Assembly (NCBI RefSeq): GCF_035582795.1
Contig: NC_134383.1
Location: 2,053,501-2,117,500, forward strand
Length of the DNA: 64,000 nt
Direction of reading: 5' to 3'
Origin: Mycteria americana
Lineage: Eukaryota > Chordata > Aves > Ciconiiformes > Ciconiidae
Shown here one piece after another: positions 46,801 to 60,129 of the stretch (positions are counted from its first letter, which is position 1; the number at the start of each line of letters is the position of its first letter). The notes under the pieces were generated by a model. It did no database searches, had not been told where the DNA came from, and saw only the letters and a program-made list of their open reading frames with translations. A program made the position numbers and the translations under genes.

Positions 46801-49800
46801 CCTATGTTACTGGGGTCATTCTGCCAGCTACTGATGAATATGCTGCTCTAAAGATATTCTTGAGTGTTTTTAAATGCAGTGCAAAAGGAACAGAGCTGAA
46901 GTTAAACAAAGCAATTATTTCCAAACCTGAGCTTTCACAATAGAGACAAATTGTAATCACACCCTTTGAAACCTGCAATTACAAGCAGTTCCACTAACCC
47001 TTTGCCCTCTTCCTTTGTGACAGATGGAAAATGAGCTACAAGGCTTAGCCAGTGCTTCTCTTTTGTTTCTTGATACTCAGCAGAACTTCCCTGAACGTGC
47101 CAGGAGCATTGTTTTTTTTAATTCACCAAACTGTTTAGAGACCCTTTAAAGGACTAGGTAAAACTTCCCTGGCTGAGATGTTTCAGCACTTCCCTGGCTA
47201 AAACAGGTTCTCCGGGAAAAGGAACATGGAGAAGTAGATTGTACTAACCTTTTCCCAAAGCCATTTCTGGAAACCTATTCCTGTCCTGGTGTCCATGCTT
47301 TGTTTCAAAAAAGGCATAAAAAATAGGGTTGGTTCAGGGAAACCGCCAAGGCTGAATCATGGCACGAAAATAGTCCTCCTCATCTGGGCTTAACACAGTG
47401 CAAACACCAATAGGAAAGGGAAAAGGTGGTTTAACCACAGCCTGTAAGTACCAGAGTGGAGGAAGATTTCAGATATGAGAAAGCTTTTTAGTTTAATAGA
47501 CATGGGCACAAGAATTTTCAAGTGTAAGGGTAATTAAGCAGTAGTAACTATTATCAAGGGATGTGGTAAATTCTCCCATCTCCTGGAGTCTTCACATCAG
47601 GGCTAGATGTCTTTCCAAAAGATATCAAGACTGCTTCAGTAAGAAGCTGCTTGTCTACATTTAGGGACCAATGAGTGAAATTAAATGGCCTGTATTACAC
47701 TGGAGTTCAGATGGTGTAGCTGTAAGAGTCCTTATGAGCTTTTAAAACTCCTGAACCTCCAAATCTTTGCCAGCACCTCCTTAAGGAAAGCTTTATGAAT
47801 AGCATTGTACTGATAAAGCTTGTGGACGGCATGTAATAGCCTGTCAATGGCATATGTATCAAGCCCTCAAAAGTTTTTATCACTTACTGGAGGGAAGAGC
47901 AGCACAGGATGAGACTTTGCAGAATAGTACTTCAGACTGTGCACATTCACCCCTCAGCACCAATACATTTTCCTCTGGACTTCAGTTGTCATCTTGGCAG
48001 GACTTGAGTTCACACCTTGAGAAGAGTCTCAGCTTGTGTTTTTATTACATAGGATAGTCCTGTTTAGGACTGATAGGAGATATCTGGCAGTATCTAAGCT
48101 GACGTACTAAGACAAAATAGTCATTTCCTCAGTGCAGAGGAAGAAAAGGCCTTCATGAAGCGAGTGATATTTGGGGTGAGCACGTGTGGCACATGCTCAC
48201 TTCTAATGCAAGAAATGAAGCTACAGTCCCCTGGTGCTCCCTGAAATTATACCTTCTGAGCAGCGGTTTTTCAGCAGTAAAACAGAAATGGGACCGCAGA
48301 ACAGCTACTGCTCACATTATTACTTTTGTATTTTGCACTCTTTATTCACCAACTGCTTTGGGAAGGGCTGGGCAAAGAACCGTAGCTCCTTTGCTTGTAT
48401 AATAACCATGTGTTTCTCCTCAAGATTTTTGCCTTGCCTAAAAACTGATGATAGAGCCCATATGGGCTCCTCATCTAAAACTCTAGACAGCTGCTGTTTG
48501 CTTTTAGCTAGGGAATGCAGCATTTGCATGTGCAGACCACCTTAATGCTTTATGCTCTGGGGAGGAGAACAGGCCGTTCTGCTGGGCAAGACCAAGAAAT
48601 CTGACCTTTCAGCACTGACTTTAGCATAATACTTAGCCACAGCTCTTGAACTTGGGGTCTGCGCAAATCTATGTCAATCAGTTTGCTCAAAGAAAGAGCA
48701 AAGGTTTTGTTTCATTCTGCTTTTGATTAGCAGCCTTCAGTGGGCAACGGTGCTAGCTCATGTAACCGCAGCTATCTGAAAGCATGAAGACAAAGCCTCC
48801 TAACAGCTGTGTGGTAGCTGACAGCACCACTTGAAGCCCAGTACTCTTCTGAAGAGAGTTACTGCAACACTGGGATTTGTTAATGGCTGCCTACAAAGAT
48901 GTAAATAAGGGGAATGGAAACTACAGTATGTGGTAGGCCCCAGCTAGCCTTGAAAGGTCTGTTTCTAAATAAATAGTGCTGCTTAACCAGGAAGAAATAT
49001 GGGCACATGCTGGACACAAGCTGCCTATTTAAGCAATGTCTGTGACAGTACTAAGTGGGCAGTGATGGAAGTAGAGAGCAATGAGTCCTCCTCATAATAT
49101 TGTGTTAGGCCACAGGCTACTGCAGACAGGCTCAGTGGTTTTGCCATGGATGGTACAAGGGAGGAGCAGAAAGGAGAGAAGCAACTAGCTGGTGGTAATG
49201 GAAAGACTGTAATAAACAATGCCCTGAGACAAGCGGCACACACACGTGGAGCGCTGTGTGAAATAACATCGGGCCCACAGCCTGTGCGTATCTGAACTCA
49301 AGCACAGTATCATTAAAAAAAATTTATTTCCTGATAAGCAAAAGGAAGACTAAAAGCATTATGCAAAAAATCTCCCAGAGCCTAGCTGACAACAGTTTCC
49401 AGGAAAAACGTTGCTCAACTTTGTTACTTGTAGTTTAGTGGGGCATGGGGACTCTGGTGGAAAATCAGCATCCTCAAGGAGCAAAGTGTCTCTACAGGTC
49501 AAAGGAGCTCTCTGGATCTCAGACTAATGGGGAACATTCCACCTGTGTCTATCCTGCTCCCCCAAAACATTTAGTGAAACACACAAGCTATTCAAGGTGG
49601 ATTCATTCCACTTCATGCAAAGCTACAGTCATTTGCAGGTTTTGGAGAGAAAATACTGGCCAGGGTAGTGAGGTTATCCTCTGATTTTTCTGAAAGATCT
49701 CTATCCATTTTACTTTTAGCTGAAACAACAATCAGAGGTGTTCATAAACTCACGCAATCCTTAAACTGAGATGTGCATGTCTGGCTTAACATAACAGAGA

Positions 49801-52056
49801 TCAGGCAGGGGGTAATCCAGTACTGTAACTGCAAAAGAGCATCCTCTGGCAGAAATAATATCAAACAACTGCAATAGGTTCATTAATCTTGTGATTATTT
49901 CTGCAGTACATGTGTCATATAGTGTTATAGCTTTCAGCTGTCATGTGGTCATTACGCAGCCCATAGCTGATAGCAATTGAGTTGCACTGGAGTATCTTTA
50001 AACAGGCCTCTGCCTAAATCCCCGCACATGCTTAAAACAATACTCCAAATTGGCTTTGTTTCCCAGTGTTCATGGCCTGCCATAAATCTAATAGTTACCT
50101 TGGCTTATGTCGCAGAACCACGCTTACAGAGAGACATGAAACCTTGAGGAATCACAGAGCACTCTGGAAATGAAATAAGGGGGAAGTTAACTTCGCAAGT
50201 GTCTGATTTCTTGGAAGTTGGCAGTTTGATAAAGACTGCAAAGTTGGCTGTTGACAGAGAGCAGCCACTCTGAAAGTACTGTTTGTGTGTCAAGGAGGTG
50301 TGTGTCCGTGTGTATGTCTCTGTGGGTGTGTGCATGCACACATGCACCCTGTGAAAGTATTGGGTTTTTATGTAGGCTCAGGAACCCCTTATTTAAAGTA
50401 AATCTTCCAAGTTTTCCAGGTTGGTGGTAGCAAAAGAGTTTAGTAACACTGAGGATTTTCCACGAGCAACTGACAGTAATAAAATTCATTCCAGAGGGAG
50501 TATTAAAAGTCCCAACTGTCTCTGAGGCAGCAAAAGGGGAAGCGAATGCAGTAGGCCTGCTAAGCCAGCTCTGCTAACATCATTTAAAGCAACGCATTTA
50601 TTTACATGTCCAAAAATGGAAACTCCTCCTACCTATCTTAAGAGCAAAACCTCACTCTATGGAAAGGAGAAATGTCATCTTCTTCCAAGTGTCATCCAGA
50701 GAGGTAATAATACAGATAAAAATCCAATTCTGTTTTAAATTCCCCATCATACCTCATGTTCCTGGTAGATTTTTTTCTGAAGCTAGCATTTGACTTGACA
50801 TTTGGATTTGGCTATAACTGTCTTTTGCTGCAGGTAACAAGCACTGTGTCATTGACTCATTGCAATTTACCGTGTATTGGTTCTAATGACACCAGTAACT
50901 CACGTTCAGTCAACAGTGACTGATACGAGGAAAGGGGTGTGGAGCTGGCAGGCACCAGGTTGGCCATAGATTATACTCTTGCCAGGAATGAACTACATTA
51001 TCGAGGACTGAGCAGAACTGCAGATCAGACTCTCTGCCTGGCAAACTGCTATCAGCTGCTTCACATCCACTCAGGCTATAGCAAAATCTTACATTGGTTT
51101 CTGCACATAAATTATGCCTCAACAGTCTCAGTCTTGTAGTGCAATTTTGCTGCTGTCTCTGTAGTGGATTTCCTCTGGCTGAGAGCTGACTGTGTAACTT
51201 TGGGGGGAAAATTTTTGAACCAGAATGACAGAAAGGCTGTAAGAATGGTTCAGCTGATTTCTAATTTCTATCATGTGTTAACTGGACTGTTATAATGTGC
51301 AGCTATCAGATCTGCTAAAACAAGCCCAAGTACACATGTGTCAGAAGAGGAATCACAGACCAGGACCCAGCTTAGAGAGTGGAGCTTGTGAGCAGTGATC
51401 ATGTGCTAATTGCAGCCCAAACCTATTTTGCTTTGGTGTTTGAAAGCCTGTGTGTCTGATGCAAGGTTATTGCTTTTTGCAAACCCCAGAGGAAAGAGGG
51501 GAGGAAAAATTCTCTCTCTTATTTCAAGAAGCAATGTTACATCAGTAATTACATCATGTAGCTTTCAAGCATAACTTGGTTAGAACCTTATCTTCTCTAT
51601 AATGATTACAGTAACAGACTGCACTGTGGAGAGATCTGATTAAGGGGTGATGTCAGTCCATTTACTAGGAAAAACATGGAGTCGGGGTGCAGATGAGGTT
51701 TTAAACCACCTGTGCTTGGCTGTAAGAATTAGATTTGCCAAAGCATGATTGCGTCTGTGTCTGTGAGTTTTCAGTAAATTGCACTGTACTCCCACCCTCC
51801 TTCCTTTGCCCCCCTTCCTATGTGGGTGATACTTTTAAAGTTGAGGATTTAACATCTGATAGCTTCTGCTGCTGCAGTTTTCGATGTTCAGGGCTAGGCT
51901 AGATGATGGGATGCTTCAGCATCCTCCAACAGCAGATAGAGGTTCAAGCATGGAGGAAGGAGAGCTTTAACCTTCTGCATGATGCTAAATGATTGAGTAG
52001 TGAAGCAGGATGTCAGCCAAGGGGTGCAGGGTAGGAAAATTAAGGTGCTACCCTAT
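43845..52056. other. Non-coding unique DNA
   Basis: No exon or RNA gene is recognised. Possible diverged MIR/L2-like scraps occur at about 45214-45245, 46385-46445 and 47018-47060, too weak to annotate separately. A TG-rich low-complexity patch lies at about 50283-50345. The 134-codon minus-strand frame at 45741-46145 has no domain. Confidence 0.5.
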
Positions 52057-52060
52057 CAGT
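52057..52060. repeat. Putative target-site duplication, left of LTR copy 2
   Basis: CAGT here matches CAGT at 52650-52653 directly beyond the LTR, paralleling the GCTC pair around copy 1. Confidence 0.5.
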
Positions 52061-52061
52061 C

Positions 52062-52649
52062 TGTCGTGGTTTAACCCCAGCCAGCAACTCGGCCCCACGC
52101 AGCCGCTCGCTCACTCCCCCCTGGTGGGATGGGGGAGAGAATCGGAAGAGGAAAAGTGAGAAAACTCGTGGGCTGAGATAAAGACAGTTTAATAGGTAAG
52201 GCAAAAGCTGTGCACGCAAGCAAAGCAAGGAATTGCTTCACTCCTTCCCATGGGCAGGCAGGTGTTCAGCCATCTCCAGGAAAGCAGGGCTCCATCACGC
52301 ATAACGGTTACTTGGGAAGACAAACACCATCACGCCAAACATCCTCCCTTCCTCCTTCTTCCCCCAGCTTTACATGCTGAGCATGACACCATATGGTATG
52401 GAATAGCCCTTTGGTCATTGGGGTCAGCTGTCCCAGCTGTGTCCCCTCCCAGCTTCTTGTGCCCCCCCAGCCCACTCGCTGGTGGGGTGGGGTGAGGAGC
52501 AGAAAAGGCCTTGACTCTGTGTAAGCACTGCTCAGCAACAACTAAAACATCCCTGTGTTATCAACACTGTTTCCAGCACAAATGCAAAACATAGCCCCAT
52601 ACTAGCTACTGTGAAGAAAATTAACTCTATCCCAGCTAAAACCAGCACA
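52062..52649 (-). mobile_element. Solo LTR of an avian endogenous retrovirus, copy 2
   Basis: 588 bp, aligned end to end with 3866-4454 at about 93% identity by eye, with only a single-base length difference. The plus-strand ends are TGTCGTGG and CCAGCACA. The poly(A)-type signal (TTTAAT on plus, ATTAAA on minus) is at 52188-52193. It shares the segment CACCATATGGTATGGAATAG with copy 1. No retroviral genes flank it. The copies have different putative flank duplications (CAGT versus GCTC) and lie 48 kb apart in the same orientation, so they are independent insertions of one LTR family, not the two ends of one provirus. Frames at 52250-52495 and 52308-52541 are not genes. Confidence 0.87.
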
Positions 52650-52653
52650 CAGT

Positions 52654-55224
52654 TATTACCATTCTTGTTGCACAAAGTTAGCAGGCAGAGGGAGTGGAGT
52701 AATGAAACCTAAACATCTTTAAAAACTATGAGTTTGGGGATTAATGCTAAAGTTTTAATCCAAACCAATTTTCTTGTTTATCTGTTTTATCATCCAGTTT
52801 CCCCTTTACACAAACAGACAACAGGAAAAGAAAGAAGAGCAGGAATCCAGCCTGCAGAAAGTTTTTAACAAATGGTGGATTACACCCCAAAGATATTTTT
52901 AGAATTCTTTTAACTCTATTTAAAGTAAAATAAAGGCCTTTCAGTAACCTGTCAGGCAGACCCTGTTGTATGTGGACCCCAGGGAGAAGTCTTAATGTTC
53001 CCATGCATGTGTTATTTATGCATGAAAGTGGATTGGTATTTTGTCCTTGTGTGACAGCCCAATATCATCTCTGAAGGCTTCATCTCAACCTCAGCTGCAA
53101 AGCAGATGACTTTGATATGAACTGCAGCAAACATATTAAGGATGCCACCTGGCTCTTACTTTTGAAGGATTTATAAAGGTATTAGACTGGGACTTGGCCA
53201 TTCTGTGGACATCTTAAGCAAATCCTTCTATCTTTCTCAGTTTCCATCTCTTTCTATATTAAGCTTGCAAGTCATCTGTTACATGTATGCACAGAACCTC
53301 AGGAGAGAATAGGATTACCCTCACATCACTAAAGGTATGCAGATACAGAAAATACACATTAGTGAAAGAGTGCTTTGATCTTTGCAGGATGATGTGCCCT
53401 GGATTTTGACTTTTATAGTCAGGGTGTGCACAACGTAGAGTTTAGGCATTACAGTGTTGCCTTGTTAAAATATAAATGTCTGCGTGTTTTGCACTAGGTA
53501 GTTAGATTAACTGAAAGCAATTGCCAAAAGCAATCAACAACATTCCAAAGCAGTTGTTCAGCTTCCCCACAGCTGCTCTTCTTTTCCTCAACGAAAAAAA
53601 CCAACCCCACACACAACCCTCCTCCATAGTCTTGCTGTTACTCTAGACCAGCAGCTACAGTCTTTAGGAAATACTCTTCCTGAAAAATCAGCCTAACAAT
53701 CCAGTCTTGTCAATAGGGGATAAAAATGGAACTCTTCCTACATTTGCTCTCCAGCAATTAACTAACAAACCACTGCTCCAAGCAATAAATTTCTTCGGGA
53801 TTACTGTTTGATAAAAGCATAAGACAGTGGGAAAATGATCCACTGGAAGAAATATAAATTGCAGAAGATGCTATAATACAATCTCTGTGTGCAGCTATCC
53901 TTAAAATAAATGTAATTAAAGGAAATGGAGGAAGCTGAAATTTATTTTGTTTTTCAAGTTGTTGAAAAAGGTGTTGAAAATAAAACAAAATAAAAAGTCA
54001 CTTAACCTGACTCAGGCTCAATGGAAATTGCAGATTCCTGCCAACTCGGCCAAATCCTTTAACGCTATAGCAAAATCTTTGGACATGTCTATGAATTTCT
54101 GTGTTTGACTACTCACACACCTTTCATTTCAATTACTGCAACCAAGGTGAAAGCTGGTACACAAGGCTACTCCACAACATGCCCAAGGGCACCTATGCAG
54201 CCTCTGTTCACTGGCAGACAGAGCCTGGGCTTCCTAATAGCATAAAAGCATCTATTCGTAAGAAAGATCCAAAACTTGTTAAACAAAGGCAGGATCTCAT
54301 CAAATCTTTCAGAAGCAGGAGGTAAGCAGAACTGGCACAAACAGCGGCAAATACATTTTCCCAGCATGCATGCACCCAGAAAACAAGGGGACAGATCCAT
54401 ATTTGAGTGGCTATTAAGAGAAAATAATAGAACTTTACTGATAGAAATCACACTGAAGGAAACCAAGAAGAGGCCTGATCTGCCTCTTGAATCCAAAGAA
54501 AACTGGAGGTAACAACTGCAGACAGTGGTGTTCCCACAGAGATAAAGAGAAACCTTGTGGAAGTGGAACCAGGTCCCTGACTGGCACAGCCTGAGTTGCT
54601 GCCATCCATGCAGACTTCCTTGCCAGTGGAAGGAAACTGTTTGTCACCTGGCATAAAAAAAAAAACCATTTGCCCTACATTTCTTGGATTAAATTGCCCT
54701 ATAATCCAAAGGCCAGCTCATTTTCAGCTTCTGTTAAAGATAACAGTTTTAGCATTTCCCTGACAGTTTCGTGACATCCCATGTAATATTAGACAAGGCA
54801 ATTTGTTAATCTGCCAACACTGGCAGTAAATATCCCCTTTTGTGTGTTGACAACACATTAACAAGAAGTCAGACCTATAGACCATTTTCCTACTGAAACT
54901 ATGAAATTTTGTGTATAATTCATTTACCCATGTAATGGAAACTTAATGACATATGAAAAGCATAAAATAGAATTTGCGGTAAACGTCTTAAAAATATATT
55001 TATACCCACTCAAAGCCCACTTTGGCTCTAAAACAATTGCAGAAAGAACAGTTCTCAACTTCAAAGTTGAGGAAAGTCTGCTTTTAATCTCTTGGAGTTA
55101 GAATACGGATTCTGTGTAAAAGACCCTATTTTCCTCTTATTTACCCACAGGTTCTCTCTGTCTCCAGATGTCACTTGCTGGCAGCAGCCCCCCGGCCCCA
55201 TATAGATGGGGGAGAAATGCCTAG
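52654..55224. other. Non-coding unique DNA
   Basis: AT-rich sequence with no recognisable exon, RNA gene or transposon. Overlapping short frames at 54101-54669 lie on both strands and show no known domain. Confidence 0.5.
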
Positions 55225-55400
55225 CTGTATCATTTAGATACCTTTGATGTTTCCATTAGCGCAAACGGGTAATTATAAATGGCGAGAAGCAGGAAATAAT
55301 GCAATAGAGAGTGTCTGCATTCTGAGACAAAAGCTATTTCCAGGCTGCCAGGCTTTCTGCTTTCCTCACAATTCCTGTAAACTTCCTGACTGGTTTGAGA
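55225..55400. promoter_or_regulatory. Candidate conserved non-coding element
   Basis: TGTTTCCATTAGCGCAAACG, GGTAATTATAAATGGCGAGA and AATAATGCAATAG form complex sequence that keeps CpGs in an AT-rich context and holds TAATTA, a homeodomain palindrome core. It resembles conserved enhancer sequence. No conservation evidence is available here. Confidence 0.25.
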
Positions 55401-55823
55401 CAAGGCAGGTATTTACTGGCATCATCTCTTGTACTAAAATACTGCATTGCTCTTGCTTTGTACACTGCACAAAAAACAGGTTGAGGCATTGGACTTGAAT
55501 AAAGACAGTCAAATTTCTGTCCAAGATTAGATATAAACCTGGATAAATTCTTGGGAAAACTGGCCATCAGTTTATAACATCCCAGGGCTTGATGAATCCA
55601 TACTCTCTGCCTGTAGCTGGAGGAAGAAATTGGCATTATAGGTGTAACTAATCAGGTCTCTTGAACCAAGAAAATTCTGAGTTAGATGAGAGATGCCTAC
55701 AGCTGTCTAACAGGTTGGCTGGCAAACTCAGACTATCCTTCTTGCACTGGCTGCTGCTGAAAACATCCTTGTATTTTTGTTAAAGCTACAGTAAACTAGT
55801 GAAGTGCATTCAAATTGTATGTG

Positions 55824-55846
55824 TTTCTTTCTTTCTTTCTTTCTTC
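55824..55846 (+). repeat. (TTTC)n microsatellite
   Basis: Five to six uninterrupted TTTC units ending in TTCC. Likely length-polymorphic. Confidence 0.9.
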
Positions 55847-58800
55847 CTTATCTGCCTAGATATTTTAATGTAGCGAACTGCTGTTTTCTCAAATATCCCT
55901 TTCCTCCTTCTTGTTTTGTTCAGATTGTAAAGCTCAAAACTTAGGGTATCCAGTATCTAGAGAATTTCCTTGAAAGGACATGGGCACTACAAATACCTGG
56001 TGCTTTTACAGATGAAGGATAGTACGTTATTCACTCTTCCAAAGTCACTGATTGCAGCGTTCATAACTTTACAGAGGAAGGAGAGACTCTTCTGATGTAA
56101 ACTTATCCAGCCAAAAGTTTGAATCTGGTTTGAGGTTTAACCAAGGTATCTCATTTAGGAGATAGCAAGCACGTACAAATAATTTAGTAGCAAATGTTCT
56201 ATTTTCAGACCTTGTTTTAGGAACATCCTTGAAAGAATATCATCTATTGACTTACTTTGCTCCTGTAGATTCTGTGAGGCCCATAAAACAAGCTAGCTTT
56301 GGAATTATGATCAGCTAATACAGTTTCATGCAGTGGTCAATATTAATGAATCAACATCCAGACATACCTGAGAGTGCTACACAGAAAGACACCAACAGAG
56401 CTGGAAGATTACAAATACTAGAGTATTACTTTGCTTTGAAAGTTTAGGGCAGAAATTTTCTGTATGTTCACAGACTTTGCTAAGTTTGCATTGTAAAGCA
56501 ACAGAGTCCAGTATTTCTGATGGAGTTTCTGTTGGTCAGAAGTGCATTTAACCCTGACATTTCTCAGGTGCACTGTCCAAGAGTGGGCAGGTTTCTTGTG
56601 TGCAGTACTCTCATCCAAGAAGCCAGACCCTTTGCCTCCAGACTTTTTCTGCCATGACCTGTACACAGGAATGCAGAAGGTGAAAACTGACTCTCACAGA
56701 GTCTCTCAGACAGGGAGGTCCTGAATTATTGTGTCATGGACTGTATCCAGCAATGCTGCAGTTAAGGTGCTGAGAACACAAGCACTGGCTAACTCTGTTG
56801 CCCAAAAGAGCCTTCCTGAGAATTGTGCAGCCTTTCTTTCTGTCTTAATTGTCTCAGCACAGGCAATTAGGCTGAGGTTTTCCTCTCCCTTTGCTTCCCA
56901 ACTACTTTTGCAGAACCCAGCAAGCCATTGCTCGAGCTTCTGGTATACAGTCTCAGTCGATATGTTCCATTGCTTCCCACCTGCTACTCTTCGTGTTGAG
57001 AGGTCTTATAAGGATTTCTCTGCTAGTAACAGCCAAGGGAAGGGGGAAAGAAGCCTGACCACCAAACCATTTTTCTGGCTAGAGCATTACAGATTAACTT
57101 CCCCTGGAGCAATCATTCAGTTGTAACTTTCCTCAGCCAGACTCTTCAGACAGGACAGAGATCTACCCCCTGCTGTCGCATTTACTTTTGTTTCCCTCTT
57201 TACTAAACCTTCCCCCAGTGCTCCAGCCCTTGCTCAGGTAGTGTGTGTTTTACTAAACAAAGCAGCCTTTCTGAACAAACTCTTTTATCCTTTTGGTTAA
57301 TTGCTTTGAAGTTGTTTGCAACTGCCTTCAGCCTGTGGCTTGAAAAAGAAAAAAAAACCAACCCCCCCCAAAATAGAATGATGTCTTGTCTCCTACAGAA
57401 CTTAAGCGTGCAAGCAACTTCCTTGTCAATATTATTTCTTATTAAATGGGACCTATCATCTGTTTTAAAGCAGGCAGAAGTCAAGCTGGTTTAATAAAGG
57501 AAACTTGTCCAAGAAGAACTTTTTTCTCTCCTGTTGCCTCTGGATCAAATTCAAGACTCCCTACCAGCATAGATGGATTTGGTTTCTTTTTCTTCTCTCC
57601 TTGGCTCACTCTTCCTTCCCTCATGACTTCCTTGTCATAGCTTTGTCTTGATATGTTGGCTAGACTGGGGCAGTTGTTACTCAGTATTACAGAGATGATT
57701 TAAAGCCTCAACTTGGAGTGGGTCACTGGTGTAATAACCGGTGTCCAAACACATCAATACAGGCTAGTGCAAGGCATCTTAACAATTTAAGCAGAAAGCT
57801 ATATGAGAAGGTAAGAAACAGGAGAATTTGTTTGCTCTACTTTGGAACTGATGGTCAGAAAGATTTCAACAAGTTTGCATGGAATATCTGATTGAGAGGT
57901 GGGGTTCGTACACTGGGCTCCTGAGCATCAGGTTAGTGCCTTCAATCACCCTTGCTCCACCTGGAATGCTTCTGGATTTTCAGACAGCTGAATGTTATTC
58001 CAAGGAGCTTACTTGTAGTTTCATCCTCCACAGTGATGTTGCTGCCTAGCTTAGAGAAAGAGACAAACACGCTGGGTCAAAACAAAGGTTTTTCGTCTCA
58101 ACTGTCTGAAAAGAAAACTCATATATAAAATTTTCATGTGTAAATTCCAGAAGAAAAATCTTGTTTTTCAGATATTTGAGAAGGCGGAAAATATCTCTTG
58201 TCCATTGTTGGGACTTTTTTTCCTTTTGCTTTGAAATCAGTGCCTCAAATAGAGAAGAAAACCCCAAAGAGATTAAATTCAGGGGTAGTATAATTTGTGA
58301 TGCTCTCCTGACCTGATACAGAAATGAGCCATCAAAATTACGCCCTTTCTATTTGCAGGGAAAACATACGTTTTTACTTCTTTAAATATCGCTTCAAGAG
58401 CACAAGCTGTGCGCTGACTTAACCACCAAAAAACCTGCAAATGTGACTGCATCGGGAGAAAGCTGCTACTGGGCATGAATAGAAAAGAATCTTTCGCCTA
58501 TTTTTGTTTCTAACTTCATATGTTATTTATTATCAGTTGCTTCCAGGTATATTTGCAGCCTCCCTAGGGGCCATTGCTGGAGTGACATTAAATGAGTTTA
58601 CTCAGATGCTGCTGTCTGTGATGCACTCTAATTTTAGACTTTGTCTCCCTGGATTCTGTATTTGGATGCAAAGAAGTGACAAGCATTTCTCTCTCTTTTC
58701 TGTGTAATCTACATTTAGAGGGTGGGAGCAGCTCAGGTTTTTGACAAAAATGGGAGGAAGACAGGGAAAAAATATGCATCCTAGGGTCACAGTTGCCAGC

Positions 58801-59598
58801 TCGATCAACAGCAGCAGCAGCAGGGGCTGCTCTGGGCTGGGCTGTCGCTGACATGGGCTTTCAGCCAGACCCCGTTTCCAAGTGCTAAATCAGGAAGCCA
58901 GTAGAGCTACTCCCATTCACTCTCAGGAAACTGAGCCACCATCAGGCTGTTCCTAAGGGAGAGAATAATAATAAACAGAGGGATTATAAAAAGTCTGATC
59001 ACAGGAGGGTGAAAACATGCTGGTGAGGAAAGATAAATGGAACAGCATCATGAATTGCTGTCAGGGGAAGAGTGTGGAGGGAGCACAGATGGAGAGAGAA
59101 GAGAGTGCTTGGTGGCTGGAAGCCATACAGGTGCATTCTGGTGGCATTGTGCATTTTTGCAGAGAGTCACTGAGGCCCAGTTACATTTCACCTCCATCAA
59201 CTATAGATATGCCTTGACTTTCCTCAACCCATCTGGGCCCAAATCGTGCTCCTGAGGAAACTGTCAGAGCCTGAAGCAAGTACGCTCCTCACAGCTGTAC
59301 TTTTATTAAGTGCATGAGTTTGGGAGGGTGGAGGCTAGGCCTGGGGCCAGTCAGAAGGAGATTGGTTTCAGGAGGTATATGGGCACATTTTGGAGACTGA
59401 CAGCTGTTGAGACCATGAAGACAAGTTCATGGCAGGCTTTGATCTTTGCCACTGACTCTCCCTACACTTCAGCTGTGCTAATAAGGAGCTGATTCTTTAG
59501 AGTCAGAGGCATCTATTTTAGTTTCATAGCAATTTTTCATTTAGGGAAAAGACAGACCCACTGGGGATTTCCTTTAATGGCCTTTTCCTGGGGAAGTG

Positions 59599-59639
59599 AT
59601 CACAGGCTTATCTTTCAGTGGGAAAGATAAGCCTGTGAT
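59599..59639. repeat. Perfect inverted repeat, 18-bp arms, 5-nt loop
   Basis: The arms at 59599-59616 and 59622-59639 are exact reverse complements (ATCACAGGCTTATCTTTC and its complement), separated by AGTGG. Pairing is lost immediately outside apart from a possible G-T wobble. Same class as the hairpins at 4645, 7133 and 23986. Confidence 0.92.
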
Positions 59640-60129
59640 TGCCTCCTCTTGTGGCAATCCAAGCTGGGCTGCATCTACAGCCAGCGCTGCCAAGATAACT
59701 ATATTTCCTCAACATTCTGGTGCCAATGACTAACGCCATGTCTTCAGTACACTGCTGCTGTGTTAAATATCCAACCATGATGACAAACAGCCCAGCTGAC
59801 AGGGATAGTCATAGTAGCAGGTTTTCAGTAAAGACCAACTACTACTCCCTGTGACTGCCTTTCTGCTCAGTAGTGCTCAGAATTATACTGAATCTCTTGT
59901 TAGTTTGTCACTGTATATATTGTTTTTTCCCCATTTCCTTCCAGAAGGCTGCATAAAGCTTAGGAAATAGCTAATATCATCAGGAATAATTGCACCAGGT
60001 GCAAATTCCTATTAGCTTTATTGCAAAATAACTGGGTTGGACCCTATGTGAATTATAGCTGGGAAGCTGAGCCCTTTCCTCAGGTCTGTCTGTTCCACTT
60101 AATGTGTGTTTCCAATAATGTTAATCCAT

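Larger units (their letters stand above)
55401..60129. other. Non-coding unique DNA
   Basis: It contains the TTTC microsatellite, an A/C homopolymer patch at about 57348-57372 and the hairpin at 59599-59639. Open frames to 131 codons (56731-57126) lack domains. I see no exon. Confidence 0.5.

Noticed and set aside
3866..52649. The two LTRs as ends of one 48-kb provirus
   Set aside because: The interior has no gag, pol or env, contains unrelated CR1 insertions, and each LTR has its own flank duplication.
58504..58707. Frame reading GIFAASLGAIAGVTLNEF, preceded by TTTATTATCAG
   Set aside because: It looks briefly like a membrane-protein exon after an acceptor site, but I could not place it in any family and found no donor or companion exons. 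Chance is likelier.
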